64,000 bases of DNA from Actinomadura physcomitrii (GCF_008923205.2 NZ_WBMS02000003.1:222775-286774); one strand, 5' to 3'. Positions 39,702 to 49,157 are shown, numbered from the stretch's first letter. Notes: generated by a model not told the origin, from the sequence alone. Program-made: numbers and translations.

Positions 39702-40829
39702 ATGGAACTGGCGCTCTCGCCGGATCAGAAGCTCTTCCGGACCTCGGCCCGAGGGCTCCTGGAGGAGGAGCACTCCCTGGACCGCGTCCGGGAGATGAAG
39801 GACGGCGAGCCCCGCTGGAGCCGGGACTGGTGGCGCAGGGGAGCGGAGCTGGGCTGGGCGGCGGCGCTGGTCCCCGAGGACCTCGGCGGCGGGAGCGTGT
39901 CCGGTGAGGGAGTCCGCGATCTGGCCCTCCTGGCGGAGGAACTGGGCGCCGACGTCGCTCCCGGGCCGCTGATCCCGGTCAACACCGTGCTCGCCGGCCT
40001 GGTCGAGGCGCACGGGCGGGGCCCCGACCACACCGCCGAGATCGAGGCGCTGGCGGCGGGGGAGAGCATCGCGACCTGGGCCGTCTACGAGCCCGGCCGG
40101 GAGTGGTCGCCGTCGGAACCGGACGTCACCGCGACGCCGGTGGACGGCGGCTTCGTCCTCGACGGGACCAAGGACCGGGTCCAGGACGCCGACCAGGCCG
40201 ACCTGCTGCTGGTCACCGCCGCGACCCCGGACGGACCCGCCCAGTTCCTCGTTCCCGCCGGGGCCGACGGCGTGTCGATCGCCCCGCAGTGGACGGTCGA
40301 CCTGTCCCGGTCGTTCGGCGAGGTCCGGTTCGACGGCGTGCGCGCCGGCGCCGGCGCCCTGGTCGGCGAACCGGGAGCCGGGCGGGTCGTCGAGCGCCAG
40401 CTCCAGATCGCCGTGGTGATCCAGTGCGCGGAGGTCACCGCGGTCCTGGACCGGGCGTTCGGCATGACCGTGCAGTGGGCCTTCGACCGGCACTCGTTCG
40501 GCCGCCCGCTCGCGTCCTACCAGGCGCTCAAGCACCGGTTCGCCGACATGCGCACCTGGCTGGAGGCGTGCCACGCCACGACGCAGGCCGCGGCCGCCGC
40601 CGTCCAGGCCGGCGGGCCCGGCGCGGCCCGGGCGGCCAGCGTGGCCAAGTCCTTCGTGGGGCAGCGGTCGCTGCCGCTGCTCCAGGAGTGCGTGCAGCTG
40701 CACGGCGGGCTCGGGGTGACCTGGGAGCACGACCTGCACCTGTTCCTGCGCCGGGCGCTCCTCGACCGGGCCTTGTACGGAACCCCCCGGGACCACCGCC
40801 TCCGCATCGCCGACCTCGCCTCCCTGTGA
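39702..40829 (+). CDS. Acyl-CoA dehydrogenase (subunit 1 of a pair)
   Basis: The 375-residue acyl-CoA dehydrogenase-family protein begins MELALSPDQKLFRTSARGLLEEE. The middle domain (ATWAVYEPGREWSP..., FVLDGTKDRVQDADQADLLLV) is weakly conserved. The C-terminal domain has FDRHSFGRPLASYQALKHRFADM and LLQECVQLHGGLGVTWEHDLHLFLRRA. It is followed after 19 bp by a second, different acyl-CoA dehydrogenase. Adjacent unlike pairs are known in actinobacterial steroid and bile-acid catabolism to form alpha2-beta2 enzymes, and that is the likely arrangement here. Confidence 0.88.
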   Translation: MELALSPDQKLFRTSARGLLEEEHSLDRVREMKDGEPRWSRDWWRRGAELGWAAALVPEDLGGGSVSGEGVRDLALLAEELGADVAPGPLIPVNTVLAGLVEAHGRGPDHTAEIEALAAGESIATWAVYEPGREWSPSEPDVTATPVDGGFVLDGTKDRVQDADQADLLLVTAATPDGPAQFLVPAGADGVSIAPQWTVDLSRSFGEVRFDGVRAGAGALVGEPGAGRVVERQLQIAVVIQCAEVTAVLDRAFGMTVQWAFDRHSFGRPLASYQALKHRFADMRTWLEACHATTQAAAAAVQAGGPGAARAASVAKSFVGQRSLPLLQECVQLHGGLGVTWEHDLHLFLRRALLDRALYGTPRDHRLRIADLASL

Positions 40830-40848
40830 CGCGCCGAAGGGCCGAACC

Positions 40849-42081
40849 ATGACGATCGAGAGCATCGAGTCCTTTCGCGGCCGGGCCCGCACGTGGCTGG
40901 CCGAGAACATGCCGCGGACGGCCGGCCGGGAGCCGGCGCCCATCATCGAGGACGACAGCCACGAGTGGCAGTGGGCCCGCGAACTGCAGAAGAAGCTGTA
41001 CGCCGGGGGCTTCGCGGGCATCTGCTTCCCGAAGGAGTACGGCGGCCTCGGCCTGACGCCCGCGCACCAGCAGGCCTTCAACGAGGAGAGCGAAGGCTAC
41101 GAGATGCCGCTGCTGCTGAACTCGCCGACGTTCAGCATCTGCGCGCCGACCCTGCTGGACATGGGCAGCGAGGAGCAGAAGCGGGAGCGGATCGGCGCGG
41201 CCATCCGCGGCGAGGAGATCATGTGCCAGTTCCTCTCCGAGCCCGGCGGCGGATCCGACCTGGCCGGAGTCCGCACCCGCGCGGACCGGGACGGCGACCA
41301 CTTCGTCCTCAACGGCGCGAAGATCTGGAGCACCTCGGCGTACGCGGCCGACTGGGGCCTGTGCCTCGCGCGCACCGACTGGGACGTGCCGAAGCACCAC
41401 GGGCTGACGATGTTCCTCGTCTCCACCAGGGCTCCGGGCGTCACGATCAACCGCATCCGGATGGTCAACGGCAACCGGGAGTTCTGCGAGGAGTTCTTCG
41501 ACAACGTGCGGCTTCCGCTGTCGGCCGTCGTCGGCGAGGTCGGCGACGGCTGGCGGGTCGCCTCCCAGCAGCTCTACCACGAGCGCACCGCCATGGGCGG
41601 CGGCTCGCCCTACACCTCCGGCACGGGGCACCCGGCGATGATGCCCGGGGCGACCCCGGTCGAGGTCGCGACGGCGCTGGGCCGGACGGCCGATCCGCGG
41701 GTCCGCGAGATGGTCGGCGAGTACCTCGCGCTGAACGAGGTGGCGGAGCAGACGTCCGCCCGGGTCACGCGGGCCATCGAGGCCGGGGACCTGCCGCCCA
41801 CGGCCGCCTCGCTGCTGCGGCTGCTGCACGCCGAGGCGTCCCACGTGAAGCACGACCTCGCCGTCGAGGTCGCGGGGGCGGCGGTCGCCACCGGTGTCGG
41901 CAACGACGAGGGCATCCAGGGGCGGGCGGCCATCGGGTTCCTCATGCGCCAGAGCGCCAGCCTCGGCGGCGGCAGCGACGAGATGTCCCGCAACGTCGTC
42001 AGCGAGCGGGTGCTCGGCATGCCGCGCGAGCCCGCCCCGGACCGCGGCGTTCCCTTCAAGCAGGTCAGGAACGGCCGGTGA
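40849..42081 (+). CDS. Acyl-CoA dehydrogenase (subunit 2 of a pair)
   Basis: The 410-residue protein has the classical middle-domain FAD/substrate motif IMCQFLSEPGGGSDLAGVRTRADRDGDHFVLNGAKIWSTSAYAADWGLCLART. It ends with the typical GGGSDEMSRNVVSERVLGMPREP. It should catalyse alpha,beta-dehydrogenation of an acyl-CoA together with the preceding gene product. The start is ATG at 40849, 19 nt after the previous stop. The downstream ligase gene begins 34 nt later. Confidence 0.92.
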   Translation: MTIESIESFRGRARTWLAENMPRTAGREPAPIIEDDSHEWQWARELQKKLYAGGFAGICFPKEYGGLGLTPAHQQAFNEESEGYEMPLLLNSPTFSICAPTLLDMGSEEQKRERIGAAIRGEEIMCQFLSEPGGGSDLAGVRTRADRDGDHFVLNGAKIWSTSAYAADWGLCLARTDWDVPKHHGLTMFLVSTRAPGVTINRIRMVNGNREFCEEFFDNVRLPLSAVVGEVGDGWRVASQQLYHERTAMGGGSPYTSGTGHPAMMPGATPVEVATALGRTADPRVREMVGEYLALNEVAEQTSARVTRAIEAGDLPPTAASLLRLLHAEASHVKHDLAVEVAGAAVATGVGNDEGIQGRAAIGFLMRQSASLGGGSDEMSRNVVSERVLGMPREPAPDRGVPFKQVRNGR

Positions 42082-42115
42082 CGCGCGTGCGACGGCAGCA
42101 GGAGGTGCCGCTTCG

Positions 42116-43606
42116 ATGAACCTTGCGATCGTCTTGGGGATGGTGGCCGACGGGATGGCCGACCGCGTCCTGCTCGGGGACCGCACCGCCGGCCTGACCG
42201 GCGCGGGCCTGCGGGAGCGGGCGGCGGCCGGCGCCGCGCGCATCCGCGCGGAGAGCGCGGGTCCGCTGGTGTACCTGGGGCCGAACGGCCCGGAGTTCCC
42301 GGTGGCGCTGTTCGCCGCGGCCCTGGCCGGGGTCCCGTACCTGCCGGTCAACTACCGGCTCGGCGCCGAGCAGCTGGCCGAGGTGATGGGCCGGCACGCC
42401 GACCCGCTCGTGGTGACCGACACCCCCGACCGGGTTCCCGGCGCGCGGACCATCGGGCTGGACGAGTTCATGGCCCTGCCGCCCGCCCCCGCGGCGGAGC
42501 CGGACCCGGACGAGGACGCGGTGGCGGTGCTGCTGATGACCAGCGGCACCACCGCCGCGCCCAAGAGCGCCGTGCTGCGCCACCGCCACCTGGCGGCGTA
42601 CCTGTTCGGGTCGGTGGAGTTCGCGTCGGTGCCCGACACCGACGCGACCCTGGTCAGCGTCCCGCCGTACCACATCGCCGCGGTCGCCAACGCGCTGTCG
42701 AACCTCTACAGCGGCCGACGCATCGTCTACCTCGACCGGTTCAGCCCCGGCGAATGGCTCGACGTCGTCGAGGAGCAGCGGATCAGCCACGCCATGGTCG
42801 TGCCGACCATGCTCGCCCGCATCGTCACCGAGCTCCGCGCCCGCGGAACCGAGGGACCCGCCTGCCTGAAGTCCCTGTCCTACGGCGGCGCCAAGATCGC
42901 GCCCCAGGTCGTCCAGGAGGCGCTGCGGCTGTTCCCCGGCACCGGGTTCGTCAACGCCTACGGGCTGACCGAGACGGCGTCGTCGATCGCCGTGCTCACC
43001 CCCGACGACCACCGGGCCGCGGCCGGCGACTCCGATCCCGGGGTCCGGGCCCGGCTGGGCTCGGTGGGGCGGGCGCTGCCGTCGGTGGAGATCCGCGTCG
43101 AGGACGACGAGGGACGGCCGTGCGCCGCGCACGTCGTCGGGAACATCCTGGTGCGCGGCCCCCAGGTCGCCGGCGAGTACCTGGAGGCCGGCAGCCGCGT
43201 CCGCGACGACGGCTGGTTCCCCACCCGCGACCGCGGCCACCTCGACGGCGACGGCTACCTCTTCGTCCAGGGCCGCGCCGACGACACCATCATCCGCGGC
43301 GGCGAGAACATCGCCCCCGCCGAGATCGAGGACGTCCTCGGCGCGCATCCCGCCGTCGCCGACTGCGTCGTCGCCGGCGTGCCCGACCTGGAGTGGGGCC
43401 AGCGGATCGGCGCGTTCGTCGTGCGCCGCCCGGGAGCCGAGGTCGACCCGGAGGAGCTGCGGGCCTGGGTCCGCGAGCGGCTCCGCGGGTCCAAGACCCC
43501 CGACCAGGTGGAGTTCGTCGACGAGTTCCCGACGACCCCGACCGGCAAGGTGCTGCGCCGCGAACTCGTCGCGCTCGTCGCGGAGCCCGATTCCGCCGCG
43601 CTCTGA
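42116..43606 (+). CDS. Acyl-CoA synthetase (AMP-binding)
   Basis: The 496-residue adenylate-forming enzyme has the phosphate loop LLMTSGTTAAPKSAVLRH (about 137-154), YGLTETASS (about 281), the DRGHLDGDGYLFVQGRADDTIIRGGENIAPAEIE hinge region and the C-terminal catalytic lysine in TPTGKVLRREL. Its atypical SGTTAAPK loop is still consistent with activity. ATG at 42116 follows GGAGG at a long spacing. Being third in the operon after two acyl-CoA dehydrogenase genes, it probably activates the acid that they oxidise. Confidence 0.9.
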   Translation: MNLAIVLGMVADGMADRVLLGDRTAGLTGAGLRERAAAGAARIRAESAGPLVYLGPNGPEFPVALFAAALAGVPYLPVNYRLGAEQLAEVMGRHADPLVVTDTPDRVPGARTIGLDEFMALPPAPAAEPDPDEDAVAVLLMTSGTTAAPKSAVLRHRHLAAYLFGSVEFASVPDTDATLVSVPPYHIAAVANALSNLYSGRRIVYLDRFSPGEWLDVVEEQRISHAMVVPTMLARIVTELRARGTEGPACLKSLSYGGAKIAPQVVQEALRLFPGTGFVNAYGLTETASSIAVLTPDDHRAAAGDSDPGVRARLGSVGRALPSVEIRVEDDEGRPCAAHVVGNILVRGPQVAGEYLEAGSRVRDDGWFPTRDRGHLDGDGYLFVQGRADDTIIRGGENIAPAEIEDVLGAHPAVADCVVAGVPDLEWGQRIGAFVVRRPGAEVDPEELRAWVRERLRGSKTPDQVEFVDEFPTTPTGKVLRRELVALVAEPDSAAL

Positions 43607-43661
43607 TCCGCTCGCGGGTCCCGCCCGCCACCTCGCTCGAGAAGCGTCACAAGGAGAGAAC

Positions 43662-44432
43662 ATGCAACTCGAAGGCGCATCGGCGCTGGTCGTGGGGGGT
43701 GCCGGCGGTTTCGGCTCCGCCACCGTGCGGCGGCTGGCGGCCGCGGGCGTCAAGGTCGTGATCGCGGACCTGGCGGAGGACAAGGGCAAGGCGCTCGAAG
43801 CCGAGCTGGGGGCCGACCGGGTGCGCTTCCTGGCCACCGACGTCACCAGCGAGGACTCCGTGGCCGCGGCGGTCGCCGCCGCCCGCGACCTGGGCGTGCT
43901 GCGCGTCGGGGTCGCGGTCCACGGCGGGCCCGCCGCGGCGCGCCGGATCGTCAACCGCAAGGGCGAGTTCTATCCGCTGGAGACGTTCCGCCGTACCACG
44001 GACGTGTTCCTGGGCGGCACCTACAACGTGCTCAGCCAGACGGCGGCCGCGATGACCCGCAACGAGCCGCTGGACTCCGGCCAGCGCGGGGTCGTCGTCA
44101 TGACGTCGTCCATCGCCGGCTACGAGGGGCAGGTCGGCCAGACCGACTACGCCGCGGCGAAGGGCGGCGTCATCAGCCTGACCCTCACCGCCGCCCGCGA
44201 CCTGGCGCCGACCGGGGTGCGGGTGGTGTCCATCGCGCCCGGGACCTTCTACACGCCCGCCTACGGCGTGACCGAGGAGGTGGCGCAGGAGCAGTGGGGC
44301 AAGGGCGTGCCGAACCCCAAGCGCATGGGCCACGCCGACGAGTACGCGCGGCTGGCGATGCACATCGTCGACAACGACTACCTCAACGGAGAGGTCATCC
44401 GCATCGACGGCGCGCTGCGCTTCAACGTCTGA
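43662..44432 (+). CDS. SDR 3-hydroxyacyl-CoA dehydrogenase (type II-like)
   Basis: The 256-residue short-chain dehydrogenase resembles the 17beta-HSD10/type II 3-hydroxyacyl-CoA dehydrogenase group. It has the cofactor motif VVGGAGGFGSATVRRL (about 10-25), IADLAED (NAD preference by Asp), VVMTSSIAGYEGQ with the catalytic Ser, and YAAAKGG with the Tyr and Lys. It lies 55 bp after the ligase gene, with AAGGAGAG upstream of its ATG. It would provide the third step of beta-oxidation after the dehydrogenase pair and a hydratase. It ends before an AT-rich promoter with a 19-bp inverted repeat. Confidence 0.9.
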   Translation: MQLEGASALVVGGAGGFGSATVRRLAAAGVKVVIADLAEDKGKALEAELGADRVRFLATDVTSEDSVAAAVAAARDLGVLRVGVAVHGGPAAARRIVNRKGEFYPLETFRRTTDVFLGGTYNVLSQTAAAMTRNEPLDSGQRGVVVMTSSIAGYEGQVGQTDYAAAKGGVISLTLTAARDLAPTGVRVVSIAPGTFYTPAYGVTEEVAQEQWGKGVPNPKRMGHADEYARLAMHIVDNDYLNGEVIRIDGALRFNV

Positions 44433-44465
44433 ACCGGAGCCGGCGGGACGGCGACGCTTGTCGGA

Positions 44466-44484
44466 TATAACTTTGATAGTTATA
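44466..44484. promoter_or_regulatory. 19-bp inverted repeat operator (TATAACT arms)
   Basis: TATAACT-TTGAT-AGTTATA is a perfect 7-bp inverted repeat with a 5-bp spacer. It sits in the 170-bp gap before the long CoA-transferase/P450 operon. Immediately downstream, TTTCGACAGAACT (44484-44496, minus strand) resembles the TTCGATA motif of other promoters here. It is a good candidate operator for one of the TetR-type regulators in the window. Confidence 0.6.
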
Positions 44485-44601
44485 GTTCTGTCGAAACGAG
44501 GGTGTGCGCGCCGTCACACCTAGGTCGGACGCGGCCCGCCGCTCTTGCCCGTCAGCGCCGGCCCCCGGCCGGCCCAGCGACCGGAAACCGAGGTCTCGTC
44601 C

Positions 44602-45828
44602 GTGGTGAAACCGATGGAGGGCATCCGGGTCCTCGAAGTCGCCCAGTTCACCTTCGTGCCGTCCGCAGGCGCCGTCCTCGCGGACTGGGGCGCCGACGTC
44701 ATCAAGATCGAGCACGCCGAGAAGGGCGACGCCCAGCGCGGCATCGTCAAGGTCTTCAGCCACGGCGTCGGGTCCGGCGACTCCTTCTCGGCGATGATGG
44801 ACGGCCCCAACCGCGGCAAGCGCAGCGTCGGCCTGGCCCTGGAGAAGCCCGAGGCCAAACCGGTCCTGGAGAAGCTGATCAGGACCAGCGACGTCTTCCT
44901 GACCAACTTCCTGCCGAGGGCCAGGGCCAAGCTGGGCATCGACGCCGACTCCGTCCGCCGGGTCAACCCCGACATCGTCTACACGGTCGGCTCGGGGTTC
45001 GGGCACAGCGGTCCGGACGCCGACAAGGGCGGGTACGACTCCACGGCCTTCTGGGCGCGCGCCGGCACCGCCGACTCCGCCACCGCGCCCGGCGCCGAGT
45101 ACCTCGTCAACCAGCCGGGCGGCGCGTTCGGCGACAACATCGGCGGGATGACCATCGCCGGCGGGATCGCGGCGGCGCTGCTCGCCCGCGCCCGGACCGG
45201 CGTCGCGCCGACCGTGGACATCTCCCTCCTCGGCGTCGGCGCGTGGGCGAACCAGATGAGCGTCAACATGGCGCTGGCGAACGGCGGCCCGCTGCCCAAG
45301 ATCGACCCGGTCGCCGCGCGCGCCAGCAACCCGCTGACCGGCGTGTACCGGACGGCCGACGACCGCTGGATCTCGCTGTCCATGCTCCAGCCCGGCCGGT
45401 ACTTCCCGGAGTTCGCCGAGCGGATCGGCCGCCCCGAACTCGCCGCGGACGAGCGGTTCGACTCGGCCGAGAAGCTGATGGCGAACGCGGCCGAGGCCGC
45501 GGAGATCATCGCGGCGGCGATCGAGGAGCGCACCAAGGACGAGTGGGTCGCCGCCTTCGACGGCATGGAAGGCCAGTGGGCGGTCGTCCAGAACACCTAC
45601 GAGGTCGGCCACGACCCCGCCCTGCGGGCCGTCGGGCAGATCGCCGACGTGGTCGACGCGGAAGGCCGGCCCCGGCAGCTCGTCGGCAGCCCCGTCCAGT
45701 TCGACCGGGAGGCCCCGGAGCTGACGCGCGGCCCGCTGTTCGCCGAGCACACCGACGAGGTGCTGCGGGAGCTGGGGCTGAGCGACGAGGAGCTGCTGAA
45801 CCTCAAGATCGCGGGGGCGGCGACATGA
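44602..45828 (+). CDS. CaiB/BaiF-family CoA-transferase
   Basis: The 408-residue class III CoA-transferase moves CoA between carboxylic acids. It has GIRVLEVAQFTFVPSAGAVLADWGADVIKIEH at the N-terminus and the catalytic-Asp region GGAFGDNIGGMTIAGGIAAALLAR (about 170-195). The C-terminal half is complete. GTG 44602 or 44605 is preferred because GAGG lies 8 nt upstream. It is the first gene of an operon continuing to 54893 and overlaps the next by 4 nt. The second CoA-transferase in the window (61229-62437) has the same opening and neighbours, so the two probably use related substrates. Confidence 0.9.
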   Translation: MVKPMEGIRVLEVAQFTFVPSAGAVLADWGADVIKIEHAEKGDAQRGIVKVFSHGVGSGDSFSAMMDGPNRGKRSVGLALEKPEAKPVLEKLIRTSDVFLTNFLPRARAKLGIDADSVRRVNPDIVYTVGSGFGHSGPDADKGGYDSTAFWARAGTADSATAPGAEYLVNQPGGAFGDNIGGMTIAGGIAAALLARARTGVAPTVDISLLGVGAWANQMSVNMALANGGPLPKIDPVAARASNPLTGVYRTADDRWISLSMLQPGRYFPEFAERIGRPELAADERFDSAEKLMANAAEAAEIIAAAIEERTKDEWVAAFDGMEGQWAVVQNTYEVGHDPALRAVGQIADVVDAEGRPRQLVGSPVQFDREAPELTRGPLFAEHTDEVLRELGLSDEELLNLKIAGAAT

Positions 45829-46661
45829 CGGCCGGCCAGGGGCCGCGGGTCGGTTTCATCGGCCTCGGCAGCCAGGGCGGGCCCATGGCCCGCCGGATCG
45901 CCGAGGCCGGGTTCCCGCTCACGCTGTGGGCCCGCCGGCCCGAGGCGCTCGCGCCCTTCGCCGGCACCGGCGCGCGGACCGCCGCCTCCGCCGCGGACCT
46001 GGCGGCCGGCAGCGACCTCGCCTGCGTGTGCGTGGTGGACGACGCCGGCGTGGAGCAGGTCGTCGCGGGCCCCGGCGGCCTGCTGGAGGGAATGCGCCCC
46101 GGCGGGACGATCGCGGTGCACAGCACCGTCCATCCGGACACCTGCCGGCGGCTCGCCGAGACGGCCGCCGCCCGGGGCGTCGCGCTGGTGGACGCGCCGG
46201 TCAGCGGGGGAGGGCCCGCCGCCGAAGCGGGCCGCCTGCTGGTGATGATCGGAGGCGACGAGGACGTGGCGGAACGCTGCCGGCCGGTCTTCCAGGCCTA
46301 CGGGGACCCGGTCGTCCACCTCGGCCCCGTCGGTTCCGGGCAGCGCGCCAAACTCGTCAACAACCTGCTGTTCGCCGCCAACCTCGCGGTCGCCGAGAGC
46401 GCGTTCGCCCTGGCCCGGAGCATCGACGTGGACCCGGCCGAGCTCTCCGTCGTCCTGGCGAACGGCTCCGGCGCGAGCTTCGGCGCGAGCCTGCTGCCGG
46501 GCATGGAGTTCTCGCTGGCGGCGCTCGCCGAGCACGCCGGGCCGCTCTTGCAGAAGGACGCGCGGATCGTCGCCGAGCTGGCCGAGGCCGCCGGAGCCGA
46601 CGCGGCGACGGTCTTCGGCGCGGCCGACGCGGCGCTGGAAGCGATGGGACGCGCGCGGTGA
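45825..46661 (+). CDS. HIBADH-like NAD(P)-dependent dehydrogenase
   Basis: The 278-residue beta-hydroxyacid dehydrogenase has the Rossmann motif RVGFIGLGSQGGPMARRI (about 8-25), the substrate loop DAPVSGGGPAAEAG (about 124-137) and the catalytic Lys in GSGQRAKLVNNLLFA (about 170-184). Members oxidise 3-hydroxyisobutyrate, tartronate semialdehyde or related acids; some reduce imines. Its ATG overlaps the CoA-transferase stop by 4 nt. It ends 49 nt before the aldehyde dehydrogenase gene, suggesting sequential oxidation of a side chain. Confidence 0.88.
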   Translation: MTAGQGPRVGFIGLGSQGGPMARRIAEAGFPLTLWARRPEALAPFAGTGARTAASAADLAAGSDLACVCVVDDAGVEQVVAGPGGLLEGMRPGGTIAVHSTVHPDTCRRLAETAAARGVALVDAPVSGGGPAAEAGRLLVMIGGDEDVAERCRPVFQAYGDPVVHLGPVGSGQRAKLVNNLLFAANLAVAESAFALARSIDVDPAELSVVLANGSGASFGASLLPGMEFSLAALAEHAGPLLQKDARIVAELAEAAGADAATVFGAADAALEAMGRAR

Positions 46662-46710
46662 GCGCCCCGCACCCCCGCCACCCCACCCCGAACGGAACGG
46701 AGGCCGCGCG

Positions 46711-48171
46711 GTGAACGCACTCGGCGAGCGCATGCTCGTGAACGGCGACCTGGTGACGGCGCCGGACGGCCGCACCTTCGACAACGTCAACCCGGCCACC
46801 GAGGCCGTCATCGGCGCGGTCCCCGAGGCGGGCGCCGCCGGCGTGGAACGCGCGATCGGCGCGGCGCGCCGGGCCTTCGACGGCACCGGCTGGTCGACGG
46901 ACACCGGCCTGCGGCGCCGCTGCCTCGTGCAACTGCGCGACGCGCTGCGCGCGAACGTCGAGGAGCTCCGCTCCCTCCTCGTGGCGGAGGGCGGCATGCC
47001 GGTGAGCCAGACCTCCGGTATCGCGCTCGAGGAGGCGATCGGCTACATCGACCACTACGTCGGGCTCCTGGACGCCTACGAGTGGGAGCGGCCGATCCCC
47101 ACCAAGACCATCTTCGGGATGCCCGCGGACCGGATCGTCCGGCGGGAGGCGGCCGGCGTGGTCGCGGCGATCACGCCGTGGAACTACCCCGTCTACCTGA
47201 GCCTCTGCAAGGTGAGCGCCGCGCTCGCCGCGGGCTGCACGGTCGTCCTCAAACCGGCGCCCGACACGCCCGCGAGCGTGCTGGCCATCGGGGAGATCGC
47301 CGCCGCGCACACCGACATCCCGCCCGGCGTCCTCAACGTGGTGACCACGAACGACATCGGTGCCGCGCAGCTGCTGGCGTCCCACCCCGGCGTCGACGCC
47401 GTCACGCTGACCGGATCCACCGCCACCGGACGCAAGGTCATGGCCGCGGCCGCCGGCACCGTCAAGCGGGTGACCCTCGAGCTCGGTGGCAAGTGCGCCG
47501 CCGTCTTCCTCGATGACGCGCCCCTGGAGATGATCGTCCCGGCCATGGCGGGCGCGGTGTGCACCCACGCCGGGCAGGGCTGCACGCAGATGACGCGGCT
47601 GCTGGTCCCGCGCGCCCGGCTGGACGACGCGGTCGGCCTCGCCCGGACGGCGATGGAGCAGGTGAAGTGGGGCGACCCGACCGACCCGGAGAACATCATG
47701 GGCCCGGTCGTCAACGCCGCGCAGCGCGGCAAGATCCTCGGCTACTACGCGGCCGCCGCCCGCGACGGCCGCGTCGTCCTCGGCGGCAAGCCCACCGACC
47801 GCTTCGACCGCGGCTACTTCGTCGAACCCACGCTCATCACCGGCGTGCCGCCCGAGTCCCCCGTCGCGCAGGACGAGATCTTCGGGCCCGCGCTGGTGAT
47901 CCTGCCCCACGACGGCGAGGACGACGCCGTCCGCATCGCCGACGGCACGATCTTCGGCCTGTCGACGTCGGTGTTCGGGGCCCCGGACCGGGCGATGGCG
48001 CTGGCCCGGCGCTTCCGGACCGGGACGGTCAGCGTGAACGGCGCCGCGTGGTTCGACGTCGAGTCGCCGTTCGGCGGCTACAAGCAGAGCGGACTCGGAC
48101 GCGAGTGGGGCACCGCGGGGCTGGAGGACTTCCTCGAGGTCAAGACCATCGCCTTTCCGGCCTCGGGCTGA
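46711..48171 (+). CDS. Aldehyde dehydrogenase
   Basis: The 486-residue NAD(P)-dependent aldehyde dehydrogenase is complete: AITPWNYPVYLSL (cofactor pocket), LKPAPDTP, GSTATGRKVM, the general-base Glu in LELGGKCAAVF and the catalytic Cys in HAGQGCTQMTR. DEIFGPALVI and the C-terminal FGGYKQSGLGRE follow. The start is GTG at 46711. It should oxidise an aldehyde, perhaps one made by the P450/alcohol dehydrogenase steps or released by the DUF35-thiolase aldolase fusion encoded downstream. Confidence 0.93.
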   Translation: MNALGERMLVNGDLVTAPDGRTFDNVNPATEAVIGAVPEAGAAGVERAIGAARRAFDGTGWSTDTGLRRRCLVQLRDALRANVEELRSLLVAEGGMPVSQTSGIALEEAIGYIDHYVGLLDAYEWERPIPTKTIFGMPADRIVRREAAGVVAAITPWNYPVYLSLCKVSAALAAGCTVVLKPAPDTPASVLAIGEIAAAHTDIPPGVLNVVTTNDIGAAQLLASHPGVDAVTLTGSTATGRKVMAAAAGTVKRVTLELGGKCAAVFLDDAPLEMIVPAMAGAVCTHAGQGCTQMTRLLVPRARLDDAVGLARTAMEQVKWGDPTDPENIMGPVVNAAQRGKILGYYAAAARDGRVVLGGKPTDRFDRGYFVEPTLITGVPPESPVAQDEIFGPALVILPHDGEDDAVRIADGTIFGLSTSVFGAPDRAMALARRFRTGTVSVNGAAWFDVESPFGGYKQSGLGREWGTAGLEDFLEVKTIAFPASG

Positions 48172-48251
48172 GCTTGCGGCCCCGGCCCGCCGGCGACGCC
48201 AGAGGGCACATGCGCATCCCCCGCCCACCACCCCAGGAAGGAAGTCGCGAC

Positions 48252-49112
48252 ATGGGACGAGTCGAGGGCAAGGTCGCCTTCATCACCGGCGCCGGCCGAG
48301 GGCAGGGCCGCAGCCACGCGGTCCGGCTGGCCGAGGAGGGCGCCGACATCATCGCGGTCGATCTCTGCCGCGACGTCGAGAGCAACACCTACCCGCTCAG
48401 CGGCGCCGACGACCTGAAGGAGACCGTCCGGCTGGTCGAGGCCACCGGACGCCGGGTCGTGGCGGCGCAGGCGGACGTGCGCGACCGGGTGCGCCTGGCC
48501 GAGGTCGTGCAACAGGGCGTCGGGGAGCTCGGCCGGCTGGACGTGGTGGTCGCCCAGGCGGGGATCATGCCGCTGTTCGGCGACCCGCCGCTGCAGGCGT
48601 GGACGGACGTGGTCGACACCAACCTCGTCGGCGTCATCAACGCGATCCACGTGGCGATCCCGCACCTGCCGGACGGCGCCTCGATCATCGCGACCGGATC
48701 GGCCGCGGCGTTCATGGTCGGCCAGCAGGTCGCCGAGCCGGGCAAGGACCCCGGCGGCGCGGGCTACCAGTACTCCAAGTTCGCGGTGGGGCAGTTCATC
48801 CACGAGCTGGCGCGCAACCTCGCGCCGAGGATGATCCGCGCCAACGCCGTGCACCCCACCAACTGCGACACCGGCATGCTGAACAGCGACCCCATGTACC
48901 GGGTCTTCCGCCCCGACCTGGAGAACCCGACCCGCGAGGACGCGCTGCTCGCCTTCCCCGCGCAGCAGGCGATGCCGATCCCCTACATCGACCCGCTCGA
49001 CGTCAGCAACGCGGTCGTCTTCCTCGCGTCCGACGAGTCGCGCTACGTCACCGGCCTCCAGATGCGCGTCGACGCCGGCTCCTACCTGAAGTTCCACGAC
49101 TTCCACGCCTGA
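48252..49112 (+). CDS. Mycofactocin-type SDR oxidoreductase
   Basis: The 286-residue short-chain dehydrogenase has the cofactor motif FITGAGRGQGRSHAV (about 10-24). It also has the insert that marks mycofactocin-coupled members (AVDLCRDVESNTYPLSGADDL), which buries a non-exchangeable NAD. The active site is ATGSAAAFM... and YQYSKFA. Such enzymes oxidise alcohols using mycofactocin as electron acceptor. Genes for mycofactocin synthesis are not in this window. ATG at 48252 follows AGGAAGGAAG. In this operon it would oxidise an alcohol formed by the P450. Confidence 0.9.
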   Translation: MGRVEGKVAFITGAGRGQGRSHAVRLAEEGADIIAVDLCRDVESNTYPLSGADDLKETVRLVEATGRRVVAAQADVRDRVRLAEVVQQGVGELGRLDVVVAQAGIMPLFGDPPLQAWTDVVDTNLVGVINAIHVAIPHLPDGASIIATGSAAAFMVGQQVAEPGKDPGGAGYQYSKFAVGQFIHELARNLAPRMIRANAVHPTNCDTGMLNSDPMYRVFRPDLENPTREDALLAFPAQQAMPIPYIDPLDVSNAVVFLASDESRYVTGLQMRVDAGSYLKFHDFHA

Positions 49113-49157
49113 CGACCGCATTCCCGACTGATTCCACCCCCGACCGAGGAGCTCACC

